From positions 25,459 through 89,458 of the forward strand of contig JAFTLD010000021.1 of the NCBI GenBank assembly GCA_017452945.1: a stretch of DNA of 64,000 nt, written 5' to 3'. The notes under the pieces were generated by a model. That model saw only the letters and a program-made list of their open reading frames with translations, was not told the DNA's origin and did not search any database. The position numbers were made by a program, and so were the translations under genes. The DNA comes from Clostridia bacterium. Its GTDB lineage: Bacteria; Bacillota_A; Clostridia; Oscillospirales; CAG-272. This document shows positions 7,357 to 15,494 of the stretch, in pieces; position 1 is the stretch's first letter; each line of letters starts with the position of its first letter.

Positions 7357-9309
7357 ATGAAAAAAAGAACCGTTGCATTGACGCTGTGTCTTTGCGCATG
7401 TTTGTGCCTTGCAGGATGCGGCAAGAACAAATCGAATGAAAATACGCCATCCGGCTATGAAACCTCAGCCGATGGGGACATCATATATACAGATCAAAAC
7501 GGAAACAAGCACAACGTAACCTTTGACGATGGAAGCGATACTGCCACCGCTGTTGAGATCCCCGAGGCGGATTTTGAGCAGTCGGTCAGCCAAGGGACGT
7601 ACGACGGTACAGTTGACGCAGCCGTGACCCTGCTTGGAAGCAGCGCAACGGTTGACGGCAGCGGCGTACAGACGGACGGCAATACCGTCACCTTCACCGC
7701 ACAGGGTATGTATCTTGTGAGCGGTGAGCTGCAGGGACAGATCATTGTAGACACCCCCGACACGGAAAAGGTCAAGCTGATTTTGAACGGTGTGTCGGTC
7801 ACATGCGAGAGCGGCCCTGCCCTGCAGGTCAATACAGCTGCGAAAAAAGTGATTCTGTATTCCGCCAAGGATTCGGTCAATCTGTTCTCGGACGGCACGG
7901 ATTACTATACCGAAGCCGAGGACGGTACGTCAAGCGGCTTGCCCAATGCTTGCATCTGGTCGGCAGAGGATCTGAAATTTGACGGACTGGGCAGCATTTA
8001 TATAACGGGCAACTGCGATAAGGGTGTCAATACCAAGGACGACTTGGAGATTTGCAGCGGCACGCTTTACGTCAGCGCCAAGGGTGCTGCATTGCGCGGC
8101 AACGACAGCGTAACAATCAGCGGCGGATATCTGCACGCGACCTCAACTGCGGGTGACGGTATCAAAACCTCAAACACCGACCAAGGCAAGGGCGATCTTG
8201 TCATCAGCGGTGGCGAGGTCTATATCGATTGCTTTGGCGACGGTATCAGCGCATCGGCTGCATTGACCGTTTCGGGCGGCACCATCTCGATTTCCACCGA
8301 AGGCACGGTGGATGCGTCCTCCTCTTCCTCGTCCTCCTCAGGCTCCGGCTGGGGTGGCTCCGGCGGCGGCAGACCCGGTGGCGGTGGACATGGCGGTGGA
8401 CCGGGCGGTATGAACGAAGGAAACAGCAATAAATCTTCCACCAGTGCCAAGGGGCTCAAATCGGTCGGGCTTTTGCATATCACGGGCGGCAATATCACGA
8501 TAGACTCTGCAGACGATGCGATCCACTCGGACAGCGCAGTGCAGATCGACAAAGGAAACCTGTACCTGAGTGCCAACGACGATGGCATTCACGGTGAGCA
8601 AAGCGCACTGATCAACGGTGGTGTGATCGAAATTGCAAAAAGCTACGAGGGCATTGAGGCCATCGACATAACAGTCAACGGCGGCACGATCCGCCTTGTC
8701 GCCTCGGATGACGGCTTTAACGCGTGCGGCGGCACAAGCATGATGGGCGGCGGCTTCTTTGGCCCCGGACAATCCTCGGATAGCAGCTCGTCCTCTTCCT
8801 CGGATGAAACTCCCCTGCTCACTTTTAACGGTGGCTACACAGTCGTAAACGCGGGCGGTGACGGCATTGATTCCAACGGACAGATCGTAGTCACGGGCGG
8901 CACGGTCATCGTATACGGGCCAACCGATAACGGCAACGGCCCTATCGACCACGGTGACGCGCGTACCGACCAACTGACCATTTCGGGGGGCACACTGCTC
9001 GCCATCGGCTCTTCAGGCATGGCAGACACCGCTGTCGGACAGAATTACGGTGTGATCGCATTTGCGACACGCTCGTCCTTTGCAGCCGGCACGACCATGG
9101 GCATTTTTGATGCGGATGGCAATCTTGTGCTGGCGTTTGAATCCCCCAAGGCGTTTGCTTCGGTGGTTTACAGCAGCGCGGACGTGCAGTCGGGCAAAAC
9201 CTACTCCATCGGTTATAACGGCACTCTTGACGGCACGCTGCAGGACGGTATTTGTTCAAGCGGTACTTTTACCGATTATACAGAGCTTGGAGAGATTCAA
9301 GCGGAATAA
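7357..9309 (+). CDS. Cthe_2159-like carbohydrate-binding beta-helix lipoprotein
   Basis: This 650-residue protein has a lipoprotein signal (LCLAGCGK, Cys about 22). A right-handed parallel beta-helix body follows, with repeated motifs such as GDGI(K/S/D), ISGGxV/LYI and SADDAIHSDSAV. This is the pattern of the Cthe_2159/DUF4353 family, whose Clostridium thermocellum member binds acidic polygalacturonan and resembles pectate lyases in fold (family knowledge). Ser- and Gly-rich linkers interrupt it at about 320-360 and 475-487. A GGAGCC site precedes the ATG and a terminator follows. It is likely cell-surface glycan binding; lyase activity is not established. Confidence 0.88.
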   Translation: MKKRTVALTLCLCACLCLAGCGKNKSNENTPSGYETSADGDIIYTDQNGNKHNVTFDDGSDTATAVEIPEADFEQSVSQGTYDGTVDAAVTLLGSSATVDGSGVQTDGNTVTFTAQGMYLVSGELQGQIIVDTPDTEKVKLILNGVSVTCESGPALQVNTAAKKVILYSAKDSVNLFSDGTDYYTEAEDGTSSGLPNACIWSAEDLKFDGLGSIYITGNCDKGVNTKDDLEICSGTLYVSAKGAALRGNDSVTISGGYLHATSTAGDGIKTSNTDQGKGDLVISGGEVYIDCFGDGISASAALTVSGGTISISTEGTVDASSSSSSSSGSGWGGSGGGRPGGGGHGGGPGGMNEGNSNKSSTSAKGLKSVGLLHITGGNITIDSADDAIHSDSAVQIDKGNLYLSANDDGIHGEQSALINGGVIEIAKSYEGIEAIDITVNGGTIRLVASDDGFNACGGTSMMGGGFFGPGQSSDSSSSSSSDETPLLTFNGGYTVVNAGGDGIDSNGQIVVTGGTVIVYGPTDNGNGPIDHGDARTDQLTISGGTLLAIGSSGMADTAVGQNYGVIAFATRSSFAAGTTMGIFDADGNLVLAFESPKAFASVVYSSADVQSGKTYSIGYNGTLDGTLQDGICSSGTFTDYTELGEIQAE

Positions 9310-9346
9310 AAACAGGGCTTTCTCAAATTGAGAGAGCCCTGTTTTA
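9309..9346 (+). terminator. Terminator of the Cthe_2159-like gene
   Basis: The stem aacagggctttctca pairs with tgagagagccctgtt with little mismatch and is followed by TTTT. Confidence 0.88.
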
Positions 9347-9399
9347 CTTGCAAAATGACTATCCAAGGATTGCTTGGGTCTGAAACAATGAATTGATAA

Positions 9400-9427
9400 T
9401 TGTTTTTTTGCAAATCTGTGCTATAAT
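9400..9427 (+). promoter_or_regulatory. Promoter of the 9466 regulator gene
   Basis: A perfect TATAAT at 9422-9427 lies 16 bases after TTGTTT at 9400-9405. Confidence 0.65.
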
Positions 9428-9465
9428 GAAATCACACCGGTGAAATCAATTTTGGAGGTGCTTAT

Positions 9466-10626
9466 ATGCAACTTGATTTAGGAAAGAAGATTCGTGAATT
9501 ACGCCATCATAACGGGTGCACACAGGAAGCGCTTGCCGAAGCAATCGGTGTGACTTCCCAGGCAGTCTCCCGATGGGAGGCGAATGGCGGTTACCCCGAT
9601 ATGGAAATGATTCCGTCCATTGCCAATTATTTTGGCATTTCGATCGATGAATTGTTTGGGTACATCAATGAACGCTCGGTCAGAATCGATGAGCTGGCTG
9701 ACAAAATCAATCACATGAATCAGCAGAACAACGGCGTGAACGTCAACATAGACGAGTGCATCACCCTTGCAAGAAACGCGCTGATCGAATTCCCCGGTAA
9801 TGAAAAGCTCTTGCTGTGTCTGGCTTCTGTTTTATTTAATGCAGGCTACGTTCGCTACGGTGAATTTCACTTGATCGATGCAGAGGGATATGGTATTTAT
9901 GATGCAGAAAGACACCGCACTTATACCGAGTGGACGGAGGCCATTTCGATTTTTGAAAAATTGCTGAAAAGCATGGGGCACGGTGAAATGCGTAACAACG
10001 CGGTTCATATGCTATCGCAGCTATACTTAAACGTTGGAGACCACACAAGAGCTCTTGAACTTGCAAAGACTGCGCCCGGGATAAGTGGCTCACAGGCCTT
10101 TTTGAAAATCAAAGCCGCTGACGGAAAGGAAAGCGCCCGTGCCCACGGAGAGGCTCTGTTGGAGATCGTGCATGAATGCTCTGTGCTGATGGTTCAGACG
10201 GTGCTTGTGTATGAGCAGAACATGTCCGTTACAGACAAGATCCGAGGCATTCGCAATGCCATCGATATTCACAATCTTGTATTTACCGATGGCAACTGCG
10301 GCATTTATCACGATCACAAGGCGCGGCTTTACACCTTGCTTTCGGTATATTTGTGGTTGGACGGCAAAAAGGATCAAGCCTTTGAAGCATTGGATGATTC
10401 TCTTGCGGAATTCAGACTTTTCATCAAGTATTGCGAGAGCGATGGCAACGGCAATTATACCGCACCGCAAATTCGCTTGGTTCCGTATGATAAAGTCACA
10501 CCGCCCATGTCGGCTGTAAGCCTTGCACAGGATTGGCCTTGGTGGAGTGTCCAGGAACGCGTTATCGTAGAACCCGAAATCAAAGCCGATCCCAGATGGG
10601 ATGCATGGATTGCAAGGCTGCAATAA
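9466..10626 (+). CDS. XRE-family regulator with helical (TPR-like) sensor region
   Basis: In this 386-residue protein the helix-turn-helix is at about 6-60 (CTQEALAEAIGVTSQAVSRWE, then DMEMIPSIANYFGISIDELFG). The rest (about 75-386) is helix-rich, contains repeat-like stretches resembling tetratricopeptides (LARNALIEFPGNEKLLLCLA, AVHMLSQLYLNVGDHTRALE) and ends DPRWDAWIARLQ. A GGAGGT site precedes the ATG. This architecture is common among clostridial XRE regulators whose C-terminal part senses peptides or proteins; target genes are unknown. It stands alone with its own promoter and terminator. Confidence 0.87.
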   Translation: MQLDLGKKIRELRHHNGCTQEALAEAIGVTSQAVSRWEANGGYPDMEMIPSIANYFGISIDELFGYINERSVRIDELADKINHMNQQNNGVNVNIDECITLARNALIEFPGNEKLLLCLASVLFNAGYVRYGEFHLIDAEGYGIYDAERHRTYTEWTEAISIFEKLLKSMGHGEMRNNAVHMLSQLYLNVGDHTRALELAKTAPGISGSQAFLKIKAADGKESARAHGEALLEIVHECSVLMVQTVLVYEQNMSVTDKIRGIRNAIDIHNLVFTDGNCGIYHDHKARLYTLLSVYLWLDGKKDQAFEALDDSLAEFRLFIKYCESDGNGNYTAPQIRLVPYDKVTPPMSAVSLAQDWPWWSVQERVIVEPEIKADPRWDAWIARLQ

Positions 10627-10662
10627 TCGTTTACCGATACAACACTATACTCATCTTGTGTT

Positions 10663-10700
10663 CAAAGCAGGAGTCCGGATCTGACAGACTCCTGCTTTTT
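10663..10700 (+). terminator. Terminator of the 9466 regulator gene
   Basis: aaagcaggagtc pairs with gactcctgcttt around an 11-base loop, followed by T residues. Confidence 0.88.
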
Positions 10701-10718
10701 GATATGATAAGACGTGAA

Positions 10719-10938
10719 GGAGCGTCCGTGTGGGAACCCCCTCCGTCGCTTCGCGCCACCTCCCGCTGCGGGGAGGCTTTCTTGTAGGAAACTGCGTCTT
10801 TGGGAAGAGCAACACAATAGCGATAACCCCAAATCTTTCACCCAAACAGAAAAGTAAGCCCAAACGGTTGCGTAAATGCGCCTCCCCGCTGCGGGAGGTG
10901 GCGCGAAGCGACGGAGGGGGTTCCCACATGGACGCTCC
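10719..10938. repeat. Long inverted repeat element (220 bp, 59-bp arms)
   Basis: Arm 10719-10777 is the reverse complement of 10880-10938 at 57 of 59 positions. The central ~100 bp is unique-looking and contains no credible gene. The tips read ggagcgtcc... and ...ggacgctcc, as in the 2902-3120 element. It could fold into a very long hairpin in RNA or a cruciform in DNA. No transposase is present, so it is at best a non-autonomous element. Confidence 0.85.
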
Positions 10939-11155
10939 ACTGTGGCAGGCACAAAGTCACCGCGAGGGATTTTGATCAGGATTGCATCGCTATGCACAAA
11001 ATGACACGAGGGATACCACCGACTCCCTATGTAACACTGAGCTTGCGAAATTTGTCGCACGATTTTTTTGCGCGAATGCGGTCGTAACAAAGCAATGGTG
11101 GGCGGGTGCGGTCAAAGACGGAGCAAGCGTGCCGAAGTGCGTCGCACGAAATGCT
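10939..11155. other. Non-coding stretch before the LRR lipoprotein promoter
   Basis: I see no gene with a ribosome-binding site. The start (ggattgcatcgctatgcac, then aaaatgacacgaggg) resembles dispersed bacterial intergenic repeats of the type also seen near 35730. The remainder has no recognised signal. Confidence 0.4.
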
Positions 11156-11184
11156 TTGACAGCATGCATACAGGTTGGTATAAT
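11156..11184 (+). promoter_or_regulatory. Promoter of the LRR lipoprotein gene
   Basis: Consensus TTGACA (11156-11161) and TATAAT (11179-11184) with a 17-base spacer. Confidence 0.88.
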
Positions 11185-11215
11185 CAAAGCACATCACAAA
11201 AAAGGAGGTACGTTC

Positions 11216-12073
11216 ATGAAAAGCACATGGACAAAAACACTGGCATTTGCGCTGATCGGCTTGCTTTTGCTCTCGGCTACTGCCTGCAACGACAAAAAAG
11301 AGGACGAGCTGCCCGAGGATGGCAGCGAACAGACCACCGATATGCTGCAAGGCGGCATGGATCAAACACCCGGAAACCAATACGACACCCCGGGTAATCA
11401 GGGAAATCAGAATGATCAGAACAACCAGAACAACCAGAACAACCAAAACAACCAAAACAACAATCAGGGTGGCTACGAGCAGCAAACCCAGCCTGTCGTT
11501 AACGTTCCCGATAACGGTAATACCGGAAATCAAGGCAGCGCGGGCAGCAGCACAGACAGCACAGGGCTGACCTTTACCTCAAACGGCAACGGCACCTGTA
11601 CGCTGACAGGGCTTGGCGCATGTCAGGATATCTGCGTCGTCATCCCCTCCACCAGCCCCTCGGGCGACAGAGTCACTGCAATCGGGGCGCAGGCATTCTA
11701 CAACTGCACGTCGATCTCTGTTGTGCAGATTCCCGCAAGCGTGACCAACATAGGCCACCTGGCCTTTGGCGGCTGTACCGGCCTGGTTTACATCACAGTC
11801 AGCTCTCAGAACACGTCTTATAAGGATATCGGCGGCGTGCTGTACACCATCGACGGCAAAACGCTTGTGCACTACCCTGCAGGTGCAGGCGCAGCCTCGG
11901 TCAATATCCCCGCAAGCGTGACAAAGATTGAAGACATGGCATTTTACGGCTGCAAATCGCTCAAATCCATCCACTACGGCGGCACACAGGACGCATGGTC
12001 GCGCATTTCGGTGGGCTCGATGAACTACAGCCTCAATGCTGCATCGGTCACCTGCTCGGACAGCGGCAAATAA
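11216..12073 (+). CDS. Lipoprotein with Asn/Gln-rich linker and BspA-type leucine-rich repeats
   Basis: The 285-residue product starts at the ATG after AAAGGAGGT; an upstream in-frame extension crosses the promoter and is rejected. The signal peptide ends LLSATAC (lipobox Cys about 22). A low-complexity linker rich in N, Q and G (about 55-105) leads to a C-terminal domain (about 120-285) with two LRR_5/BspA-like units: AIGAQAFYNCTSISVVQIPASVTNIGHLAF-like and PASVTKIEDMAFYGCKSL. Such repeats mediate surface adhesion or scaffolding in gut bacteria. A surface location is well supported; the ligand is unknown. Confidence 0.85.
   Translation: MKSTWTKTLAFALIGLLLLSATACNDKKEDELPEDGSEQTTDMLQGGMDQTPGNQYDTPGNQGNQNDQNNQNNQNNQNNQNNNQGGYEQQTQPVVNVPDNGNTGNQGSAGSSTDSTGLTFTSNGNGTCTLTGLGACQDICVVIPSTSPSGDRVTAIGAQAFYNCTSISVVQIPASVTNIGHLAFGGCTGLVYITVSSQNTSYKDIGGVLYTIDGKTLVHYPAGAGAASVNIPASVTKIEDMAFYGCKSLKSIHYGGTQDAWSRISVGSMNYSLNAASVTCSDSGK
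11408..11464 (+). repeat. 9-bp tandem repeat coding Asn-Gln-Asn
   Basis: Repeated aaccagaac/aaccaaaac units give N-Q-N triplets in the lipoprotein linker. The repeat is in frame and slippage-prone. Confidence 0.75.
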
Positions 12074-12076
12074 TGC

Positions 12077-12105
12077 TTGACAAGGCGGGGCGCATGTGAT
12101 ATACT
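12077..12105 (+). promoter_or_regulatory. Promoter of the rhodopsin-transducer-like gene
   Basis: TTGACA (12077-12082) and TATACT (12100-12105), spacer 17. It begins 4 bases after the preceding stop codon. Confidence 0.85.
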
Positions 12106-12141
12106 GAACGTATAAATCTTTGTTACATAAGGAGATATCAC

Positions 12142-12498
12142 ATGTACGGAAAAAACGTTTGGATGATTCCCGATGGCTATATGAGCGACACGGTCAAGGG
12201 TGAATTCGTCAGCCACGAGGCTGTTTGCGTGCTCAACATTTCGGGCAAAACGGCACATATCGATCTGACCATTTATTTTGAGGATCAGGAGCCCCTGACG
12301 GGTCTGCATGCAGTTTGCGAAAACAACCGCACCAACCACATCAGACTTGACAAGATGGTTGCCGACAACGGCCAGCCCATCCCCCGCAACAAGCCTTACG
12401 CAGTGCTTGTAGAGAGCGACCAGCCCATCGTGGCACAGGCGTCCAGACTGGACGTTTCCCAGCCCGAATACGCGCTGATGACAACGATTGCATACTGA
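12142..12498 (+). CDS. Sensory-rhodopsin-transducer-like (ASRT) family protein
   Basis: This 118-residue soluble beta-rich protein has the family pattern: GKNVWMIPDGYM at the start, FVSHEAVCVLN, IDLTIYFEDQEP and PIVAQASRLDVSQPEYALMTTIAY at the end. The family is named for the Anabaena sensory rhodopsin transducer, a cytoplasmic tetramer reported to bind DNA and linked to carbohydrate-metabolism genes. No rhodopsin gene is in the window, and the family is widespread in bacteria without one, so a photosensory role is unlikely here. Sugar-related binding is inference. It has its own promoter, an AAGGAGAT site and a terminator. Confidence 0.85.
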   Translation: MYGKNVWMIPDGYMSDTVKGEFVSHEAVCVLNISGKTAHIDLTIYFEDQEPLTGLHAVCENNRTNHIRLDKMVADNGQPIPRNKPYAVLVESDQPIVAQASRLDVSQPEYALMTTIAY

Positions 12499-12507
12499 TA
12501 ACCACAA

Positions 12508-12545
12508 AAGAAAAACCGCGAGCGTCACTCGCGGTTTTTCTGTTT
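12508..12545. terminator. Bidirectional terminator between convergent genes
   Basis: aaaaaccgcgag (12511-12522) pairs perfectly with ctcgcggttttt (12528-12539). A/T runs on both flanks let it serve the + gene ending at 12498 and the - gene ending at 12549. Confidence 0.9.
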
Positions 12546-12548
12546 GTT

Positions 12549-13592
12549 TTAAGCCTGCAAGACTTGATTTTTCCTTCTTTGCGCGTCCATGACCACCGCG
12601 TCGTCCTTGCAGTATCCCCATTCCTCGGTCAAGCAAGTGAGCAGACGGTCATAGGCCGCGATGGCATTTTCTTTGTCACCGAGAATCTCGTAAATGATGC
12701 AGATGGCATCCAAGGCATCGGTATAGCGCGGCTTTTTCGTGTCATTTTCCCAAGATGCCTCGTAATACGTAATTGCTCTTTGGTAGTTACCCGTTTGTGC
12801 GTGGTACTGAGCAAGCTCGAACAAAAATCCGGGATCATTCCCCAAATACTGCTCTGCTTCTGCCATGATCGAATCCGCGCGTGTCTTGTCAAACTCGGCA
12901 AGAGCGATATGTGCGCGATATACGGGGATGATGAATGGCCTTGCCGCAGGCAGCGTTGCGTAAATATCCAGATACTGCGCAGCCTCGGTCGTACGGTGGT
13001 CTGCGATCAGATTGTCGATCAGATACATATACGGCAGCGTTGCTTTGGGTGTTCCCTTGTCGCTTGCGATGACCTGCTTATAAAAATCGATAACGCGCGA
13101 GTGATTCGCTACGTTCCAATCCCATACGTCAGCCCCTTCGGACTTTTGCAGCATCCATTGACAGACTTTTTTCTCCGGTGCGCGCAGCATTGCCTCGCGG
13201 GCATATTTGCTGACGCGTTTTGCATCCGCCTCCATGCGGAAATGATACAGGCGGGAAAGATGCTCTAAAATGAGTGTTCTGTCGGGGTGCTCGTCCAGCT
13301 GATGCAGCAAAAATTCTTCGTATTCCTTGAATACCTCGGGGGTAAATTCAGTCAGCACGTCGATGCCGCGCTCAATGCGGTGCAGCTTTTGCTCAACCGT
13401 CAGGTCGAAAAGCTCGTCAATGCTCACGCCAAGCTCCCCTGCCAGCAGCGGCAGAAGTGCGACGTCGGGCATTGTGACAGCGTTTTCCCACTTGGACACC
13501 GATTGCGCACTGATGCCAAGAGCTGATGCAAGCTGCTCCTGCGTCAGTCCTGCTTTGTTTCTGAGTTGCTTGATTTTTGCTCCGATTTCCAT
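12549..13592 (-). CDS. XRE-family regulator with TPR-like C-terminal region
   Basis: In this 347-residue protein the HTH is at about 3-58 (GLTQEQLASALGISAQSVSKWE, then DVALLPLLAGELGVSIDELFD). The rest is helical, with tetratricopeptide-like stretches (YHAQTGNYQRAITYYEASWEND, IYEILGDKENAIAAYDRLL). The second in-frame ATG (13592) is preferred because GGAGGTT sits 5-10 bases before it and overlaps the alternative start. Upstream it carries a copy of the structured leader repeat (13617-13724) and its own promoter. It resembles the 9466 gene in architecture but is not a recent duplicate. Confidence 0.86.
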   Translation of the reverse strand: MEIGAKIKQLRNKAGLTQEQLASALGISAQSVSKWENAVTMPDVALLPLLAGELGVSIDELFDLTVEQKLHRIERGIDVLTEFTPEVFKEYEEFLLHQLDEHPDRTLILEHLSRLYHFRMEADAKRVSKYAREAMLRAPEKKVCQWMLQKSEGADVWDWNVANHSRVIDFYKQVIASDKGTPKATLPYMYLIDNLIADHRTTEAAQYLDIYATLPAARPFIIPVYRAHIALAEFDKTRADSIMAEAEQYLGNDPGFLFELAQYHAQTGNYQRAITYYEASWENDTKKPRYTDALDAICIIYEILGDKENAIAAYDRLLTCLTEEWGYCKDDAVVMDAQRRKNQVLQA

Positions 13593-13616
13593 AATAACCT
13601 CCATATCAATAGTTTT

Positions 13617-13724
13617 GAAACTTCACCGTGGAGCTTGCTCCAAAAATGGGCAGGGTCCCATTTTTAGGTGAGGTTTATGCGTGAATGCATACCAAAAAAA
13701 GAAAGTAACGTGAACCTTCACGCT
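13617..13724 (-). repeat. Leader element R1, copy 1
   Basis: One of three copies of a ~108-bp element (others at 23593-23701 and 53843-53951), read here in the direction of the downstream leftward gene. It has an AGCGTGAA/TTCACGC hairpin; an outer stem aaacttcacc/ggtgaggttt; and two inner hairpins, aaaaatggg/cccattttt and ggagc/gctcc. It lies between the promoter at 13764-13792 and the start codon at 13592, so it is transcribed as 5' leader. Confidence 0.82.
13623..13721 (-). CDS. Possible leader peptide in R1 copy 1
   Basis: A GTG at 13721 follows AAAAGGAG by 7 bases and opens a 32-residue frame (VKVHVTFFFWYAFTHKPH, then LKMGPCPFLEQAPR). An in-frame ATG also exists at 13739. Compared with the frame in copy 3, several differences are synonymous third-base changes (AAG/AAA, GTT/GTG, ACT/ACG, GGA/GGT, CCC/CCG). 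A one-base deletion relative to the other copies near 13635 changes its end. Translation is unproven; it may merely reflect a conserved palindrome. Confidence 0.35.
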   Translation of the reverse strand: MKVHVTFFFWYAFTHKPHLKMGPCPFLEQAPR

Positions 13725-13733
13725 AAATCTCCT

Positions 13734-13955
13734 TTTCATTTCATTAAAGGCCTTTATGCATTCATTATAGCAGCCCCAAGCAGAATAATCAACAACGCAG
13801 ATTTCGCGCAAAGTCGCCTGTTGGGTGAGTTACAATGATAACTTCACCGCAATGATATCATGGTTTGTAGGGACAGGCGTCCTCGACTGTCCGCACACTT
13901 ACCTTTGTAGGGAGCGGCCTCCCGAACGGTCCATGATGTTACAAGTGATAACACA
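13734..13955. other. Intergenic region with dispersed 'gtaggga' repeat
   Basis: Besides the promoter above, 13865-13933 holds two related units (ttgtagggacaggcgtcctc and tttgtagggagcggcctccc), each able to form a short hairpin. They match the style of the unit at 46069-46117. No gene is seen. Confidence 0.5.
13764..13792 (-). promoter_or_regulatory. Promoter of the 12549-13592 regulator, upstream of R1
   Basis: Minus-strand TTGATT (13792-13787), 17-base spacer, TATAAT (13769-13764). Transcription would begin near 13757 and include the whole R1 copy. Confidence 0.75.
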
Positions 13956-15005
13956 TTATTTTTGGAATCTTCCGTCATCTGCTTCGGTCATATCGGCAAG
14001 CATTTGTTTAAGCAATCGATTTGCTGCAGCATAATCTTCTTTCTCGACCAATTTTTCAAGTGAATCATCATTGTACACAACTTTTGAAAACCAAAGCGAA
14101 TGGTAGAGCGTATACACAATCCACGCTGTATTCGCTTCTTCTTCGTTTAGTTTTCTGATTGAAAGATAGCCGTTTAGCAACGCGGGAAAGAGTCGTTCAC
14201 GGTAGCTTTGATCTGTACCTTCGGGAAGATCCATTTCATAAGCCGTCAAAAGCCCTTCCAGCACGAGGTCGGAAATCAACACTTCGTCACCGGCATTGTT
14301 ATAATCAAAAACGACCAATTCATCCTCTTTGTAAACAAGATTATTAATGGATATATCTCCCTGCACTGCCGCCATGGGAAGGCGCTCCCATATGGCACGA
14401 ATTGTATCCAACTTTTCGTCGTGCAGTTTCTTGATTTGTTCAATGATGGTTTGGTCAAGGTTTTCATTTTTGCCGATCTCGCAAAAGTCCGGAAAAGCAT
14501 CAACGTCATTCCGATATACTGCCGAAAAAAGCGTATTGCATCCGATCTCGCATTTATTCTCCAAAGAAAGGATATGCATCCGCGCCATCAGCTCACCGAT
14601 CTTGTAAGCAATATCGGTGTTGATTTCCATAATCTCATCGCCGCACCAATCCTCAACGGTAACGTTACACGGAAGATCATTATAGATGTACTCGTTGCAG
14701 TATCTTCCGTTTGCCATATATCGCTTGGGCGTTCTGATTCCGGTCTGTCGCATAAATTCCGAAAATGCACTTTGCTTTTCAATTTTGGCACGATCTTTGA
14801 GCAGGTCATCCTGTTCGTGCAGAATCTTTACAACGACACGTTTTCCGTTTTCAAGAAGAACAGACAAAATAATCTTTACAAGATTGTCCCCGTGTTCTCT
14901 GTTGTAGGTTATGTATTCCCTTTGCTCGCAGAAAGCTGTATCCAATCCATACAACGCAAGGACGGAATGAATCACGCTTTCTTGAACCTTTTGCTTTTCT
15001 GCCAT
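13956..15005 (-). CDS. Aminoglycoside phosphotransferase (APH)-fold kinase
   Basis: This 349-residue protein has the protein-kinase-like APH fold: an N-lobe Lys in VVVKIL (about 60), the catalytic loop AVQGDISINNLVY (about 213-225) and VFDYNNAG for metal binding. The usual HGD of the Brenner motif reads QGD here, as in some APH relatives. The substrate (aminoglycoside, choline, homoserine or other) cannot be inferred. It is the last gene of a leftward run 17327-13956 with short gaps, so it is probably cotranscribed with two GNATs, a methyltransferase and a cupin. Confidence 0.82.
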   Translation of the reverse strand: MAEKQKVQESVIHSVLALYGLDTAFCEQREYITYNREHGDNLVKIILSVLLENGKRVVVKILHEQDDLLKDRAKIEKQSAFSEFMRQTGIRTPKRYMANGRYCNEYIYNDLPCNVTVEDWCGDEIMEINTDIAYKIGELMARMHILSLENKCEIGCNTLFSAVYRNDVDAFPDFCEIGKNENLDQTIIEQIKKLHDEKLDTIRAIWERLPMAAVQGDISINNLVYKEDELVVFDYNNAGDEVLISDLVLEGLLTAYEMDLPEGTDQSYRERLFPALLNGYLSIRKLNEEEANTAWIVYTLYHSLWFSKVVYNDDSLEKLVEKEDYAAANRLLKQMLADMTEADDGRFQK

Positions 15006-15029
15006 GAGAGTTCTCCATTTTTTATATTG

Positions 15030-15494
15030 CTATTTCAATTCCAAAACATACCGAGAACCCTTCTCGGTTTTTTCGTAGCTCCGAAAGCCTACGCTCTCAA
15101 AGCACTTTTGTGAACCTACGTTAAAATCATAGATTTCGCCAACGTACAGCTTATCATATCCCATTGCTTTGCCACGCTCGACGAGGGCAGATACAACCTT
15201 TTTGCCAATGCCTTTGCCACGGTATTCACGCTCACCGATCACGATGGGCATATCTTCTTGCCAAAAGGTAACGTCACCGATAGGCTTCCATTCACCGTTT
15301 TCATTCACTTCAATAAAATACAGCTCGCCTTTGCCATTGAGGTAGTTATACATATTCGTCAAGGTTTCGTAGGAATACGGTTCAGCTTTGCCATCAACAA
15401 GAAGAACCGTTTCGGGGTCTTGATACCACTCAAACGCAAAATCATAATTGCCGTCAAAACGGCGAAGACGTAAGGTTTCGTCTATCAGTATCAT
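15030..15494 (-). CDS. GNAT family N-acetyltransferase
   Basis: The 154-residue protein has the acetyl-CoA pyrophosphate loop EREYRGKGIGKKVVSALVERG (core RGKGIG, about 93-98), the preceding beta-4 strand and the C-terminal NVGSQKCFESVGFRSYEK motif typical of GNATs that acetylate amines such as aminoglycosides or ribosomal proteins. Its ATG overlaps the upstream methyltransferase stop by ATGA, indicating translational coupling. Acceptor unknown. Confidence 0.88.
   Translation of the reverse strand: MILIDETLRLRRFDGNYDFAFEWYQDPETVLLVDGKAEPYSYETLTNMYNYLNGKGELYFIEVNENGEWKPIGDVTFWQEDMPIVIGEREYRGKGIGKKVVSALVERGKAMGYDKLYVGEIYDFNVGSQKCFESVGFRSYEKTEKGSRYVLELK

Noticed and set aside
11408..11464. CRISPR-like repeat array
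   Set aside because: The 9-base units are contiguous, in frame and encode an Asn/Gln linker; no spacers.
13623..13811. Full 62-codon frame across R1 copy 1 as an ordinary gene
   Set aside because: Its 5' part crosses the promoter region (13764-13792) and has no ribosome-binding site. Only the shorter frame from 13721 (or 13739) has some support.
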